DNA of 64,000 nt from JAAFJM01 sp964529175 (GCA_964529175.1 CAZGVO010000005.1:218014-282013); one strand, 5' to 3'; positions 35,401 to 42,964 are shown, counted from the first letter of the stretch. A program made the numbers and translations. Notes: generated by a model not told the origin, from the letters alone.

Positions 35401-36734
35401 TGTTAATGGGCGTAAAAAATGTTACAGGTTCGTATAGCTTAACTGATGGAACTACATTACCGGGCTTTAAACCTCGTCCTAATTATTTGGGTCAAAACAA
35501 TGATTTATCTGCTCCTGGCTATGGTTTTATTTTGGGTGATCAGAGTTCAAGTTTTAGATACAATGCAGCACAAAATGGCTGGCTTGCTAACGATTCTAGG
35601 ATGAATAATATTTATGCTCAAAATATTTCTGAAAAAATTACTGGAACCATAACCATTGATCCTATTGAAGATTTGCGCATAACATTAACTGTAGAAAGAG
35701 CAAATCAAACTAATACTACCTCTATTTTTAGATTTAATGATGCTGATAGTACTTTCAAAGATTTTGGTTTGCAAGAATCAGGAACATTTAGTACCAGTTA
35801 TAATACTTGGAGTACAGCATTTAGCAGCGATAATAGTCAAGGAATTTCAAGTGTGTTTACGCAATTTGAACAAAATAGAAAAGAAATTTCTGAGCGTTTG
35901 GCTACCGAAAAATTTGGCAGCACCGCAGGTTTAGCTCGAGATAGCTTTGGATATGTAGTTGGTTATAGTCGTTACAGTCAAGATGTGTTAATTCCTGCAT
36001 TCTTATCGGCTTATAGCGGAACAAGTGCATCAGGTATTGCTTTAAGTCCATTTCCCAAAATTCCTTTGCCCAATTGGTCAATTAATTACAATGGATTATC
36101 AAAATTAGAGTTTATTAAACGTTGGGCTAGTAATGTTTCATTTAGCCATCGTTATTCTTCAAATTATATTGTAAGTAATTTCCTTACTCCTACAGCGGTA
36201 GATAGAGATACTGCAGCTGGTGAAACTGATATTCAATCAAAATACATTATTAGAAACGTATCTATTTCAGAGCGTTTTGCTCCATTAATTGGTATTGAGG
36301 TAACTTTGGTAAATAATTTAACTACTTCATTTAGATACAATAAAGACCGAACGTTAAATTTAGCTTTAGGCTCACGTCAATTAAATGAGCAATTGGGAGA
36401 AGAAATTTCATTTGGCTTGGGTTACAGAACTAAAAAAATGAAAATTCCGTTGGGAAGAACGCGTCAAATTGTGCTAGATAATGATATCAATTTTAGAGTT
36501 GATTTTTCTATAAGAGAGAATGTTACTAAAATTAGAAACTTAGACCGTGAATCAAATGAACCTGTTTCAGGTCAAACCATATATAGTTTCCGTCCTAGTG
36601 TTGAATATCAAATTAATGATAAATTGCAATTGCGCATTTTTTACGATAGACGACAAACCAATCCGCTTACTTCAAATCAATATCCTACCATTATTTCCAG
36701 CGGTGGCTTTAGTTTAAGGTATACAATTCAATAA
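29421..36734 (+). CDS. sprA: T9SS translocon protein SprA
   Basis: At 2437 aa this is the largest gene in the window. SprA forms the very large outer-membrane beta-barrel through which T9SS cargo passes and is needed for gliding in motile species. The start is TTG at 29421, followed by a hydrophobic export segment (about 28-55). Recognisable SprA blocks include IDIRPRGNAELIFSYKGN and RQQSTSQFDFQQKIQLNVSGSVGEKVKVNMNYDTEATFEFEN at the beginning. Further blocks are GYIDNFENSEIPFDL in the centre and RNVSISERFAPLIGIEV near the end. A low-complexity lysine/proline/acid stretch lies near residues 1950-1985. It is downstream of ruvA and not followed by other T9SS genes. Its presence explains the many sorting domains around it. 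Confidence 0.96.
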   Translation: MSKKVANNISSKNQWINFTVLTKIPKISISHLSLFAILGSMAFGLVSTASVRATRVRVNRVRKDFVLTPPDSTNKADTTKKVKMPFPIKDKKPWETDGSKNPFDLNDPPNIKTKYELDKEKNQYNYSSKVGNYNTKLPASETFKERLANENKKANKQYFNQRSQANNFTKGSGLVPPIVVPSKVFDKIFGSSVIDIRPRGNAELIFSYKGNEVRNPAFSLRQQSTSQFDFQQKIQLNVSGSVGEKVKVNMNYDTEATFEFENQMKLDYAGKEDDIIKKIELGNVALPLNSSLIQGSQSLFGVKTTMQFGRLTATAVVSQQRGRSTETELQGGATNTKFDIQSSNYDMNRHFFLAQYFYENFDNAVSNLPIINSRVNITRIEVWVTNRTNAFDNTRDVLGLADLGEASQRINKYWTVNSNPQDTALGNQVNGIWGYLRGRGNLATTTGPITNPTAAKNLGESKSVLNQIYGDESVTGLKPLSQYMLVGQARQLSPSEYTYNPRLGFISLNQALNNDDVLMVAFSGNIGGIDFQVGEFSADKAPNPATPNVLFLKMLKGPSQRPDLPTWKLMMKNVYSLGSFGIQPTNFKLNIVYADDPSGADLNYLPVKNEPLINDQALLNVFNLDKMNLQQERVQDGVFDYIEGVTVLSQTGRIILPSVEPFGKYLRGKFVNNPTQADYYCYSALYDSTRFAAIQLPQFDKFFLRGTYQGQSNNEISVGSTNLQPGSVRVTANGAPLTENVDYTVDYSLGRVKIVNTALLNSGASIKVSSEGNSLFNVQQRTLVGTRLDYKVHKDFLLGSTFIYMNEKPLTRIVNVGEEPISNLVVGIDGSYKRDSRFLTKMVDKLPFISTKAPSSIAFNGEYAQLIPGINSALNQGGTGYIDNFENSEIPFDLKTQNNWFLASTPQGQPDLFPEGNLFNTLQTGTKRAKLAWYMISTSFHNTNDPFMPQHIKDNPAVISKHNVRQVLVNDIFKGKQIQAGLPNTLPTFDLAFYPNERGPYNYNTKDLLNDGRLGNPQTNWGGVMRRIDQNDFEQSNIDYIEIWMQNPYEDNPLSSDQGQLYINLGNVSEDVLRDNRRSAENGLAKEADSASIVKATDNTVWGRVPRNPVINYAFDADPGRRLLQDVGLDGLDDATERQYFDSVYLKQIEAKFGPTSTAYAKASEDPSGDNYHYYLGGDFDGAQLGVLERYKEFNQTQGNSPTIGQGRESAYPTAATNQPDVEDINKDFTTNDIEAYFQYKIDIARDKFIIGRNYVTDSVRSVVKFANLDEREETWYQLKIPVREFQKQVGDITDFKSIRFMRMFLRGFRDSTVLRFGYLQLVRADWRKYTGNLEIGGEHKPVDPTDNTQFVVSTVNIEKNSNRTPVAYTTPPGIDRQTDFSSPQAVKQNEQSLSLLVCNLKDGDARAAFKNATVDMRQYAKLRMFVHAESAQSKNGDLRAFIRFGTDMVNNYYEYEIPLNLSSPGTSDAANVWANEMVITLEDLVDAKIARNNANWAFTLPYSIQKNGAKITVVGMPDFSQARVFMLGIRNPKKENGSTTDNGLPVCGEVWFNELRMTEFNTRGGWAANGRLQAKLADLGNVQLTGSIITNGWGGVDKKLQQRAMDDTYRYDVTTNFELGKFFPAKSGLSIPFFFSYGNTIIRPLYNPLNPDTKLQKELDQTTNEERKTFISRATDDYTSQRAFNFTNVRKNRVGSKKAYPWDIENFSATYSFNETFRRNQQYESYLLQIYQTVLSYNYTFVNKPFEPFSKLIKSKHLSLIKDINFNYLPSNWGFRAQVDRRYGETINRTNDNSGGNIFIPAYYDKLFTMRRTYDLGWQLTKSIRLDYNAIADARIDEPNGRIDDSQQNKRDSIYNNLWKGGRLTQFDQNIRASYNVPINKIPFLDFINQSNYSYSVNYQWKQAPPAADSLGNTIQNSRQQQINLGASFVTLYNKVKFLRDINNPTTASKPKPKAAAKPKDKKFGDKQGGGNEEEDEKAPAELNPFAKTFFKMLMGVKNVTGSYSLTDGTTLPGFKPRPNYLGQNNDLSAPGYGFILGDQSSSFRYNAAQNGWLANDSRMNNIYAQNISEKITGTITIDPIEDLRITLTVERANQTNTTSIFRFNDADSTFKDFGLQESGTFSTSYNTWSTAFSSDNSQGISSVFTQFEQNRKEISERLATEKFGSTAGLARDSFGYVVGYSRYSQDVLIPAFLSAYSGTSASGIALSPFPKIPLPNWSINYNGLSKLEFIKRWASNVSFSHRYSSNYIVSNFLTPTAVDRDTAAGETDIQSKYIIRNVSISERFAPLIGIEVTLVNNLTTSFRYNKDRTLNLALGSRQLNEQLGEEISFGLGYRTKKMKIPLGRTRQIVLDNDINFRVDFSIRENVTKIRNLDRESNEPVSGQTIYSFRPSVEYQINDKLQLRIFYDRRQTNPLTSNQYPTIISSGGFSLRYTIQ

Positions 36735-36783
36735 TTATACTACTGTTTATCAGTTAGTTAGCTAGTTAAGTAAAAATTAAGTT

Positions 36784-36813
36784 GCAAATTATATGTATAT
36801 ACATATAATTTGC
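36784..36813. promoter_or_regulatory. Perfect 30-bp palindrome upstream of the marR-type gene
   Basis: GCAAATTATATGTAT and its exact reverse complement ATACATATAATTTGC are joined without spacer, 13 bases before the MarR start codon. MarR dimers bind such symmetric sites, so this is most probably the autoregulatory operator and may also control the following yceI gene. It is followed neither by a T run nor by another hairpin. Confidence 0.75.
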
Positions 36814-36826
36814 ACTCGAATTAATT

Positions 36827-37285
36827 ATGACACTAGAAGAAGAATTAAAACAGAAAGAATTTAAAAATAAGCGCCAACGAGCTTATTTAAATGTTCTGTT
36901 TACTGCAAGTGTTTTAAATTTAGAACAAACACGTTTATTTAAGCCCTATGCCCTTAGTTTACAACAATATAATGTATTGCGCATTTTAAGAGGGCAAAAT
37001 GGTAAACCTGCTTCTATAGGATTAATTCAAGAAAGAATGTTAGATATTCAATCAAATGCATCGCGTTTAATTGATAAGTTGGAAGATAAAAAATTAGTAA
37101 TCCGTAAAGTTTGTCCAAACGACAAACGACAAATGGAAATAACAATTACTCCAGAGGGGTTGCAAGTATTACTAGAACTTGATTTTGTAATAGCTTCAAC
37201 CGAGTCGGATATTCAATTAACAGATGAGGAAGCGGATATGCTAAATGATTTGTTAAATAAATTAAGAGAAAAACCAATAAATTAA
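36827..37285 (+). CDS. MarR-family transcriptional regulator
   Basis: A 152-aa winged-helix regulator. The dimerisation helix comes first, then the DNA-binding part: LQQYNVLRILRG, the recognition helix region IQERMLDIQSNASRLIDKLEDKKLV and the wing RKVCPNDKRQMEITITPEG with the conserved DKR motif. MarR proteins normally repress their own operon until a small phenolic or oxidative signal is sensed. A perfect palindrome lies directly upstream, and the gene for a YceI-family protein follows 28 bases downstream, so that protein is the likely regulated target. Confidence 0.93.
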   Translation: MTLEEELKQKEFKNKRQRAYLNVLFTASVLNLEQTRLFKPYALSLQQYNVLRILRGQNGKPASIGLIQERMLDIQSNASRLIDKLEDKKLVIRKVCPNDKRQMEITITPEGLQVLLELDFVIASTESDIQLTDEEADMLNDLLNKLREKPIN

Positions 37286-37313
37286 ATAACAACCTAATAA
37301 AATAAAAATTAAA

Positions 37314-37925
37314 ATGAAAAAGTTAATTATCGCTGCAGTAGCAGCATTATCATTAGCTGCTGTAGCATTTAAACCAGTAGCAAACACATCTTACAAAGTA
37401 AGCGCAGAACAATCTACTTTTAACTGGCACGCTAAAAAAGTAACTGGCGAGCACATGGGTACTGTAAAATTTGCAACAGGAACTGTTGAACTTAAAGGTG
37501 CAGCTTTAGTTGGCGGTAGCTTTGATGTTGACATGACTTCAATTGCTTGTACTGATTTACCTGCTGGTGAGTGGAACGACAAATTAATCGGACACTTAAA
37601 ATCAGCTGATTTCTTTGCAGTTGATAACTTTAAAACTGCTAACTTAAAAATTAAATCTGCTTCAGCAATTAAAGGTGCTAAAGCTGGTGCTGATAACTAC
37701 AATGTAGTTGCAGATTTAACAATTAAAGGAATTACAAAAGAAGTAAAATTCCCTGCATTTGTAGTAGTTAAAAAAACTGGCGAAGTTGTAGCTAATGCTA
37801 GCTTCGATATTGACAGAACTGCTTACGACATTAAATACGGTTCTAAAAACTTCTTTGAAGGAATTGGCGATAAAGCTATCGATGATAAATTCAATGTAAA
37901 AATTAGAGTAGTAGCTACGAAATAA
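37314..37925 (+). CDS. YceI-family exported lipid-binding-fold protein
   Basis: A 203-aa protein with a signal peptide (about 1-20). The YceI lipocalin-like barrel is clear: STFNWHAKKVTGEHMGTVKF at the start, LIGHLKSADFFAVDNFKTANLKI, then DLTIKGITKEVKFPA and the final ASFDIDRTAYDIKYGSKNFFEGIGDKAIDD. Members bind long isoprenoid chains in the periplasm, and the exact role varies. Codon use (many AAC, TAC, GCT codons) suggests high expression. It pairs with the MarR gene upstream and ends at a strong terminator. Confidence 0.93.
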   Translation: MKKLIIAAVAALSLAAVAFKPVANTSYKVSAEQSTFNWHAKKVTGEHMGTVKFATGTVELKGAALVGGSFDVDMTSIACTDLPAGEWNDKLIGHLKSADFFAVDNFKTANLKIKSASAIKGAKAGADNYNVVADLTIKGITKEVKFPAFVVVKKTGEVVANASFDIDRTAYDIKYGSKNFFEGIGDKAIDDKFNVKIRVVATK

Positions 37926-37944
37926 TTTATAGTTACAGTTTACA

Positions 37945-37978
37945 AAAAAGCCCGATTCTTCATAGAATCGGGCTTTTT
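37945..37978. terminator. Strong terminator after yceI-type gene
   Basis: AAAAAGCCCGATTCT (37945-37959) pairs with AGAATCGGGCTTTTT over a 4-base loop. It separates the rightward YceI gene from a converging gene ending at 37981 and can act in both directions. Confidence 0.95.
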
Positions 37979-37980
37979 GT

Positions 37981-38559
37981 TTAATATTCATCTTCTATAT
38001 AATTTACTTTTGGTTTTTGATCTGCTTTAGCAAAAATCAAAAGATGATAGTTCCGTATTTTTAAAATATTGTTTTTTATTTCACAATAAAAAGTTCCTAA
38101 ATAGGGGAGTTTGCTATTTTTCTGTTTATGGTAAATTGCGTTTAATTGCTTGTTAAGTTTAATATGGTTGCCATCATTCACTTCAGTAATGATTAAACTG
38201 TCATTTGCTATTTTCCAATTAGCTTTAAATGTTGCCGAGTTAATTCCCGGAAAATTCACAAATCCATCAGAAGAAAATTTAATGGATTCATTGCAGTTGG
38301 CATCAAAGTTTATCAATAAACCTTCCGTTTGAGGTATTATTTCCAATCCATTGTAATACATTTTATGAACGCACCAATTATTATTTATAAGTAATTCGTC
38401 TTTAGTGTTTTTTGATTGCAGGGCAATAAAAGTTATAGGTATTGCTAAAATTACGCCTATTAGTATTATAAATCTGTAAATTACCGAAAGTTTGTTGAAT
38501 AAAGGAATTTTAAGTGGTAACTTATTGAATATAATTAATTGAACCCATTTGTTTTTCAT
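37981..38559 (-). CDS. Single-pass membrane protein of unknown function
   Basis: A 192-aa protein with one membrane segment near the N-terminus (about 27-48, FIILIGVILAIPITFIAL) and a soluble, probably periplasmic part. The soluble part has a lipocalin-like strand pattern: NNWCVHKMYYNGLEI, ESIKFSSDGFVNFPGINSATFKANWKIANDSLIITEVN. This resembles exported proteins that contain META or lipocalin-like domains, but I cannot name a family. It converges on the YceI gene and shares its terminator. Confidence 0.7.
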   Translation of the reverse strand: MKNKWVQLIIFNKLPLKIPLFNKLSVIYRFIILIGVILAIPITFIALQSKNTKDELLINNNWCVHKMYYNGLEIIPQTEGLLINFDANCNESIKFSSDGFVNFPGINSATFKANWKIANDSLIITEVNDGNHIKLNKQLNAIYHKQKNSKLPYLGTFYCEIKNNILKIRNYHLLIFAKADQKPKVNYIEDEY

Positions 38560-38577
38560 AAAGGAATTTTGTTCATA

Positions 38578-38608
38578 AAAAAAGCCCCAAATTTCTTTGA
38601 GGCTTTTA
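38578..38608 (-). terminator. Terminator of the dihydrolipoamide acyltransferase gene
   Basis: Inverted repeat AAAGCC-C-CAAA ... TTTG-A-GGCTTT with A and T runs, 6 bases downstream of the leftward stop codon at 38614. One mismatch interrupts the stem. Confidence 0.75.
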
Positions 38609-38613
38609 GTTTT

Positions 38614-39861
38614 TTATACCAATAATTTAATTGGATTTTCAAGTAACTCTTTCAATGTTTTTAAGAACGAAGCACCAACTGCTCCATCTACCACTCTGTG
38701 ATCGCAGCTTAAAGTTACTTTCATAACAGTAGCTACTTTCATTTGTCCATTTTCTACAATTACAGTTTCTTTACTACCGCCTACTGCTAAAATACAAGCA
38801 TCAGGTGGATTAATAATAGCCGTAAATTGGTCGATTCCAAACATTCCTAAATTTGAAATGGTAAATGTATTTCCTTCAAATTCATTAGGTTGTAATTTTT
38901 TATTTTTAGCTTTATCTGCCAACTGTTTTACTTCAGCACTAATATGTGAAAGCGATTTATTGTCAGCAAATTTTACAACTGGAACTATCAAACCATCTTC
39001 AATAGCTACAGCAATTCCAACATGAATATGGTGGTTATATCTAATTTTATCGCCTAACCAACTAGAGTTAACTTGAGGGTTTTTGCGTAAAGCGCCAGCT
39101 ACTGCTTTTACAATAAAATCGTTAACCGATATTTTTACATTTCCGTCAGCGTTAATGGTTTTGCGCGCTTCATTTACTTTGTCCATGTTTATTTCCATAG
39201 TTAGGAAAAAATGTGGAGCAGTAAACAAACTATCACTCAATCTACGAGCAATTACTTTACGCATTTGAGAAACTGGAACTTCATCGTAGCTTTCGGTTCC
39301 TACCACAGCAGGAATATTAATAGTAGGAGCGCTACTAGCAGTTGCAGATGTTTTAGCAGGAGTAAATGTTTCTACATCGCGTTTAACAATGCGCCCACCA
39401 TCGCCACTACCAGCAATTTGGTTTAACGAAATACCTTTTTCTTCGGCTATTTTTTTAGCCAATGGCGATGCTTTTACACGTCCATCTTCATTATTTGAAC
39501 TATGAACTGCGCTTGTTTCAACACTTGAAGTAGTGTTTTGAGTGGTGGTTTCAGGTTTAGCTTCTTCAGCTTTTGCTGGAGCAGCAGCACTAGCACCACT
39601 CAATAAAGCCGAAATATCTTCGCCTTTTTGACCCACAATAGCAATTAATGCATCAACAGGAACGCTACCACCGGCAGGAATACCAATGTGAAGCAAAGTA
39701 CCTTTAACAAAATTTTCTAATTCCATGGTGGCTTTATCGGTTTCTACCTCAGCCAAAATATCTCCTGGTTTTATGTCATCGCCCACATTTTTAAGCCAAG
39801 AAACAATAACTCCTTCTGTCATTGTATCGCTCATCTTGGGCATGCGTATAACTTCTGCCAT
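38614..39861 (-). CDS. Dihydrolipoamide acetyltransferase, pyruvate dehydrogenase E2
   Basis: A 415-aa E2 component that transfers acetyl groups from lipoyl-lysine to CoA. One lipoyl domain (1-76) has the lipoylated Lys43 in VETDKATME. An alanine/proline-rich linker follows, then the E1/E3-binding domain (RVKASPLAKKIAEEKGISL, about 128-165), another linker, and the catalytic domain from about 190 with the HRVVDG motif (His388, Asp392). Length and the VIRMPKMSDTMTEG start match Bacteroidota pyruvate dehydrogenase E2. E1 and E3 are not adjacent. A 2-oxoglutarate or branched-chain role is less likely. Confidence 0.93.
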   Translation of the reverse strand: MAEVIRMPKMSDTMTEGVIVSWLKNVGDDIKPGDILAEVETDKATMELENFVKGTLLHIGIPAGGSVPVDALIAIVGQKGEDISALLSGASAAAPAKAEEAKPETTTQNTTSSVETSAVHSSNNEDGRVKASPLAKKIAEEKGISLNQIAGSGDGGRIVKRDVETFTPAKTSATASSAPTINIPAVVGTESYDEVPVSQMRKVIARRLSDSLFTAPHFFLTMEINMDKVNEARKTINADGNVKISVNDFIVKAVAGALRKNPQVNSSWLGDKIRYNHHIHVGIAVAIEDGLIVPVVKFADNKSLSHISAEVKQLADKAKNKKLQPNEFEGNTFTISNLGMFGIDQFTAIINPPDACILAVGGSKETVIVENGQMKVATVMKVTLSCDHRVVDGAVGASFLKTLKELLENPIKLLV

Positions 39862-39936
39862 TTATTTATATGTTTTTATTTATTTGTTGCGAAAATAACA
39901 TTTGCTACGATATAAGTTCAACAATTTTTATAAAAT

Positions 39937-40929
39937 TTAAACTGTTAACAAACTGCATCCTCTTACATCGCTAAAATCAAGTCTGCCAAGTACTTCAAAC
40001 TGTTTTTTATTATTCATTCTTCCAATATCTTGTGTTTGAATAAAGCAGCACGAGTTAATATTTGCTAAATCAATTACATTTAAAACACCACTTTTGTTTT
40101 CATTCACAAAACAAAATGGGTCGGTATTATCCGAAATTTTTACTTGCATCCAATTGGGGCATTCAAAAAGACCATTTCCATAACTGTATGCTTGGCTTAA
40201 AAGTTCTGTCATACCGTATTCTGAGTGAATTTTATTTACCCCAAAACCATTTTGTAAAATGCTATGTATTTCATAACGAGTTATTTCCTTTTTGCGACCT
40301 TTCATGCCTCCGGTTTCCATTACAATTAATTCTGGAAAATCTATTTTAAAATTTTCAGCAAAATCAAGTAATCCAAAAGTTGCACCTAATAATATGGTTT
40401 TCTGGTTATTGTGTTTTAGCTCAGTTAAAACGTCAAAAAGTTGCTGATGGTTATGTAAATAAAAATTACTTAGAGGGTGACTACTTGCTTTTATTAATTC
40501 ATCGCACATCAGTATAAGCGAAGAACCTTTGCGCTCCAAATAGGAGGGGAGTAATGCTAAAAAACAGTAATCTTTTATGTTACCATAAAATTGTTCAAAG
40601 CCTTTCGTAAAAGCTTGGTTATAAACCTGTAAATTAGTTACATAATGGCTGCTTTCGCCAGTTCCCGTGGTGCTGCTACTTGTAAAAACTATTTCTGCTG
40701 GCTCATTATTACTTACAATTTGTTTGTTTTTAAAAAATTGTATGGGTAAAAAAGGTATTTGTGCAACTTCTGTAACGCTTTGTTTGTCGAGTATTTTATT
40801 AAGTTTGCAATATTGTTGGTAAACAATATTATTTTCGAATTGATAGGCAAATGCTTGCAAAGCTAGTTTATCAAAATTATTTAAATTTGATTCAAAAATG
40901 GATTCTATAAAATCGGTAGTGTTAAACAT
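39937..40929 (-). CDS. LuxE/PaaK-like acyl-protein synthetase family enzyme
   Basis: About 330 aa from ATG 40929 (MFNTTDFIESIF). It matches the LuxE-type adenylating family: IPFLPIQFFKNKQIV, the nucleotide-binding stretch FTSSSTTGTGESSHY, ALLPSYLERKGSSLILM, GATFGLLDFAENF, METGGMKGRKKEITR and the EYGMTELLSQAYS core. Such proteins activate fatty or other carboxylic acids; in many Bacteroidota they stand alone without lux genes, often annotated as acyltransferase. The frame extends to 41010, but those 27 residues overlap the diverging lipoprotein gene and look unrelated, so I prefer 40929. Substrate unknown. Confidence 0.85.
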   Translation of the reverse strand: MFNTTDFIESIFESNLNNFDKLALQAFAYQFENNIVYQQYCKLNKILDKQSVTEVAQIPFLPIQFFKNKQIVSNNEPAEIVFTSSSTTGTGESSHYVTNLQVYNQAFTKGFEQFYGNIKDYCFLALLPSYLERKGSSLILMCDELIKASSHPLSNFYLHNHQQLFDVLTELKHNNQKTILLGATFGLLDFAENFKIDFPELIVMETGGMKGRKKEITRYEIHSILQNGFGVNKIHSEYGMTELLSQAYSYGNGLFECPNWMQVKISDNTDPFCFVNENKSGVLNVIDLANINSCCFIQTQDIGRMNNKKQFEVLGRLDFSDVRGCSLLTV

Positions 40930-41479
40930 TAAAAATAAACTTGCTTTTGCAGCCATTGCTTTTTTATTGCTGCTTAATAGCTGCAAAGAAAAAGAAATAT
41001 ATTCTAACATTCCGCACTTAGATTATAATTCAGTTTATTTCTTACAAAGTGATGGTAAAGATTCGCTTATGAAATTAATTTTTAGTTTTAAGGATGGTGA
41101 TGGCGATATTGGTTTAGGCAGTGCCGATACATTTGCTCCGTTTAATCCGGTTTTTGATACCGTTACTGAAGCTTCGCTTAATAAGTACTATTTTAATTGC
41201 TATATAGATTATAAAGAAAAGGTTGATGGTGTTTTTATGCCTTATATTCCACCTGGAAAAACTGATACTTTTGCTTATACCTTTAGAGTTCAAAACCTAA
41301 CACCAGAAGGCCGCCATAAGGCAATTAGAGGTGAGTTAGAATTAGATATTCCTGTTTCTCCGAGTCAGCGTCAATCATTATTTAACACCGATACCATTAT
41401 CTATTCAATTTATATTTACGATAGAAGTTTAAACCAAAGTAATATAATAGAAACGCCCCCAATAATTTGGAGGCGTTAA
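40898..41479 (+). CDS. Lipoprotein of unknown function
   Basis: A 193-aa lipoprotein with lipobox LLNSC (Cys29 from the ATG at 40898); GTG at 40919 would give a more usual 22-residue signal and may be the true start. The mature part contains KLIFSFKDGDGDIGLG, typical for a group of Bacteroidota surface or periplasmic lipoproteins that have this acidic loop, and VQNLTPEGRHKAIRGELELDIPV. Function unknown. Its 5' end overlaps the start of the diverging LuxE-like gene by up to 32 bases, so promoters must lie inside the opposite coding sequences. Confidence 0.82.
   Translation: MDSIKSVVLNIKNKLAFAAIAFLLLLNSCKEKEIYSNIPHLDYNSVYFLQSDGKDSLMKLIFSFKDGDGDIGLGSADTFAPFNPVFDTVTEASLNKYYFNCYIDYKEKVDGVFMPYIPPGKTDTFAYTFRVQNLTPEGRHKAIRGELELDIPVSPSQRQSLFNTDTIIYSIYIYDRSLNQSNIIETPPIIWRR
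41452..41477. terminator. Hairpin overlapping the lipoprotein stop codon
   Basis: AACGCC and GGCGTT plus the inner pairs CCAA/TTGG form a 10-bp stem with one mismatch and a TAAT loop. It is embedded in the last codons of the gene, 16 bases before the end of the converging acidic-protein gene. No clear T run follows, so function as terminator is only likely. Confidence 0.5.
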
Positions 41480-41494
41480 GTAAATAATTATTGA

Positions 41495-41746
41495 TTAAAA
41501 ATCATCATCATCGTCATCGTCATCATCAAAGTCTTCAAAAGTAGCAGGCTCTTTTAAATCAACTTCTAAATCATCGTCATCGTCAAAGCTTAAGTCTTCG
41601 TCAATATCCAAGTCATCATCTTCATCGAAGTCGTCATCATCATCATCTACTGATTTTTTTGCAGCGCGAGGTGCAGTACTAAAACTGTCGGCTCTTCTTG
41701 CCGAAGGTTTTGCAATCGATTTGGCAGTTACTGAATTTAATTTCAT
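41495..41746 (-). CDS. Small, extremely acidic protein
   Basis: An 83-aa protein. The first 32 residues are basic (SIAKPSARRADS, RAAKKS), the rest is dominated by aspartate and glutamate: a run of Asp at about 33-38, DEDLSFDDDDDLEVDL in the middle and a run of Asp before the last Phe. Such tails are found in histone-binding or RNA-polymerase-associated acidic proteins, and small acidic proteins of this sort are common in Bacteroidota, but I know no function. The bipolar charge suggests binding to basic proteins or cations. It has its own AT-rich upstream region of about 200 bases in which I see no clear signal. Confidence 0.75.
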   Translation of the reverse strand: MKLNSVTAKSIAKPSARRADSFSTAPRAAKKSVDDDDDDFDEDDDLDIDEDLSFDDDDDLEVDLKEPATFEDFDDDDDDDDDF

Positions 41747-41953
41747 GAGTAAAATTTATATATAATTTGTTTTTTTTTGTTTGAAAAGTTAGCCACAGTT
41801 GTGGCTTTTTCGTTTGGCAAATAAATTATGTGTTTGCTTAAATTCAAACATAAAAATTAATTTTTTTGAAATTTTTTTTATTGCATTTATTGTAAATATA
41901 GCAGTAGCCTTAAAAATGAGCGTTTTTTCAATAATTTGGGATAAAAACTGACC

Positions 41954-42856
41954 TTAATCAAACAAATTAATAGCTGCTTTAAAAGTGTTACTATGGGCGT
42001 TCACTATATCTGCTATTTTAGGCGAATAGCCACCTCCCATGGCACAAGCTACTGGTATATTATTTGCTTTACATTGCTCAAAAACAAAAATATCGCGCTG
42101 TTTGCAGCCTTCGGTTGTTACGTTCAGCTTTCCAAATTTATCGGTAGCCAAAATATCTACCCCACATAAGTAAAATATAAAGTCGGGCTGGTGCTTTTTT
42201 ATAACAGCAGGTAAATTATTATACAATAAAGCCAAATAATCTTCATCATTGATGCCATCAGGTAGTTCAATATCAAGGTCCGAAATTTCTTTATGGAACG
42301 GATAATTGTTTTTACCGTGCATGCTTAGTGTAAATACATTTTTATTGTTTTGAAAAATTTGAGCTGTTCCATTTCCTTGATGCACATCTAAATCAACAAT
42401 TAAAATACGTTCAGCAAGTTTATTTTTGAGTAAATAATTGGTTGCAATAGCCATATCGTTTAACAAACAAAAACCCTCGCCTTTGTTGGTAAAAGCGTGG
42501 TGTGTTCCTCCGGCCACATTCATGGCGCAACCATTTTGCAAAGCAAATAAAGCACAGTCAATTGTACCTTGCATAATGGTAATTTCTCTTTCCACTAACT
42601 GGGCTGAAAGAGAGAAGCCAACTTTGCGCATTTCTCTTTCACTTAGTTCCAAGTTTTTCATTCTTTGCCAATATTCGGTTTCGTGAGTTAGCAAAATATT
42701 TTCTTCACCGCACAAGGTTGGTTCAAATAAATTTTCGGTTGTTATAATGCCTTCGTACAATAATTGTTTTGGAATAAGTTCGTACTTAAGCATAGGAAAC
42801 CTGTGCCCTTCGGGCAACGAATGTTGGTATATTTTTTTGTATGCTATTTTAAGCAT
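41954..42856 (-). CDS. Histone deacetylase-family (acetoin-utilisation type) zinc hydrolase
   Basis: A 300-aa arginase/deacetylase-fold hydrolase. The tandem histidines His119-His120 in GGTHHAF, the metal ligands Asp157 and His159 in DLDVHQGNGT, the third ligand in CGVDILATD and the transition-state tyrosine in GGGYSP near the C-terminus are all present. Bacterial members remove acetyl or similar groups from small amines or proteins; this subgroup begins AYKKIYQHSLPEGHRFP, typical of the short 300-aa form. It stands between unrelated genes. Confidence 0.93.
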   Translation of the reverse strand: MLKIAYKKIYQHSLPEGHRFPMLKYELIPKQLLYEGIITTENLFEPTLCGEENILLTHETEYWQRMKNLELSEREMRKVGFSLSAQLVEREITIMQGTIDCALFALQNGCAMNVAGGTHHAFTNKGEGFCLLNDMAIATNYLLKNKLAERILIVDLDVHQGNGTAQIFQNNKNVFTLSMHGKNNYPFHKEISDLDIELPDGINDEDYLALLYNNLPAVIKKHQPDFIFYLCGVDILATDKFGKLNVTTEGCKQRDIFVFEQCKANNIPVACAMGGGYSPKIADIVNAHSNTFKAAINLFD

Positions 42857-42964
42857 GTGATTTTTTGAGGGTTTTAAAATGATTTTACAATACTAAATAA
42901 ATAAAAAGCGTTCTAGTTTTGAAAAAAATATATATTTTGCCATATAAATAAATTTAACTTACAA

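Noticed and set aside
40930..41010. N-terminal extension of the LuxE-like protein
   Set aside because: The extra 27 residues are antisense to the lipoprotein signal peptide and not family-like.
41495..41746. Acidic protein as a mere low-complexity artefact
   Set aside because: It has a normal start, a non-repetitive basic N-terminus and its own upstream region, so I keep it as a gene.
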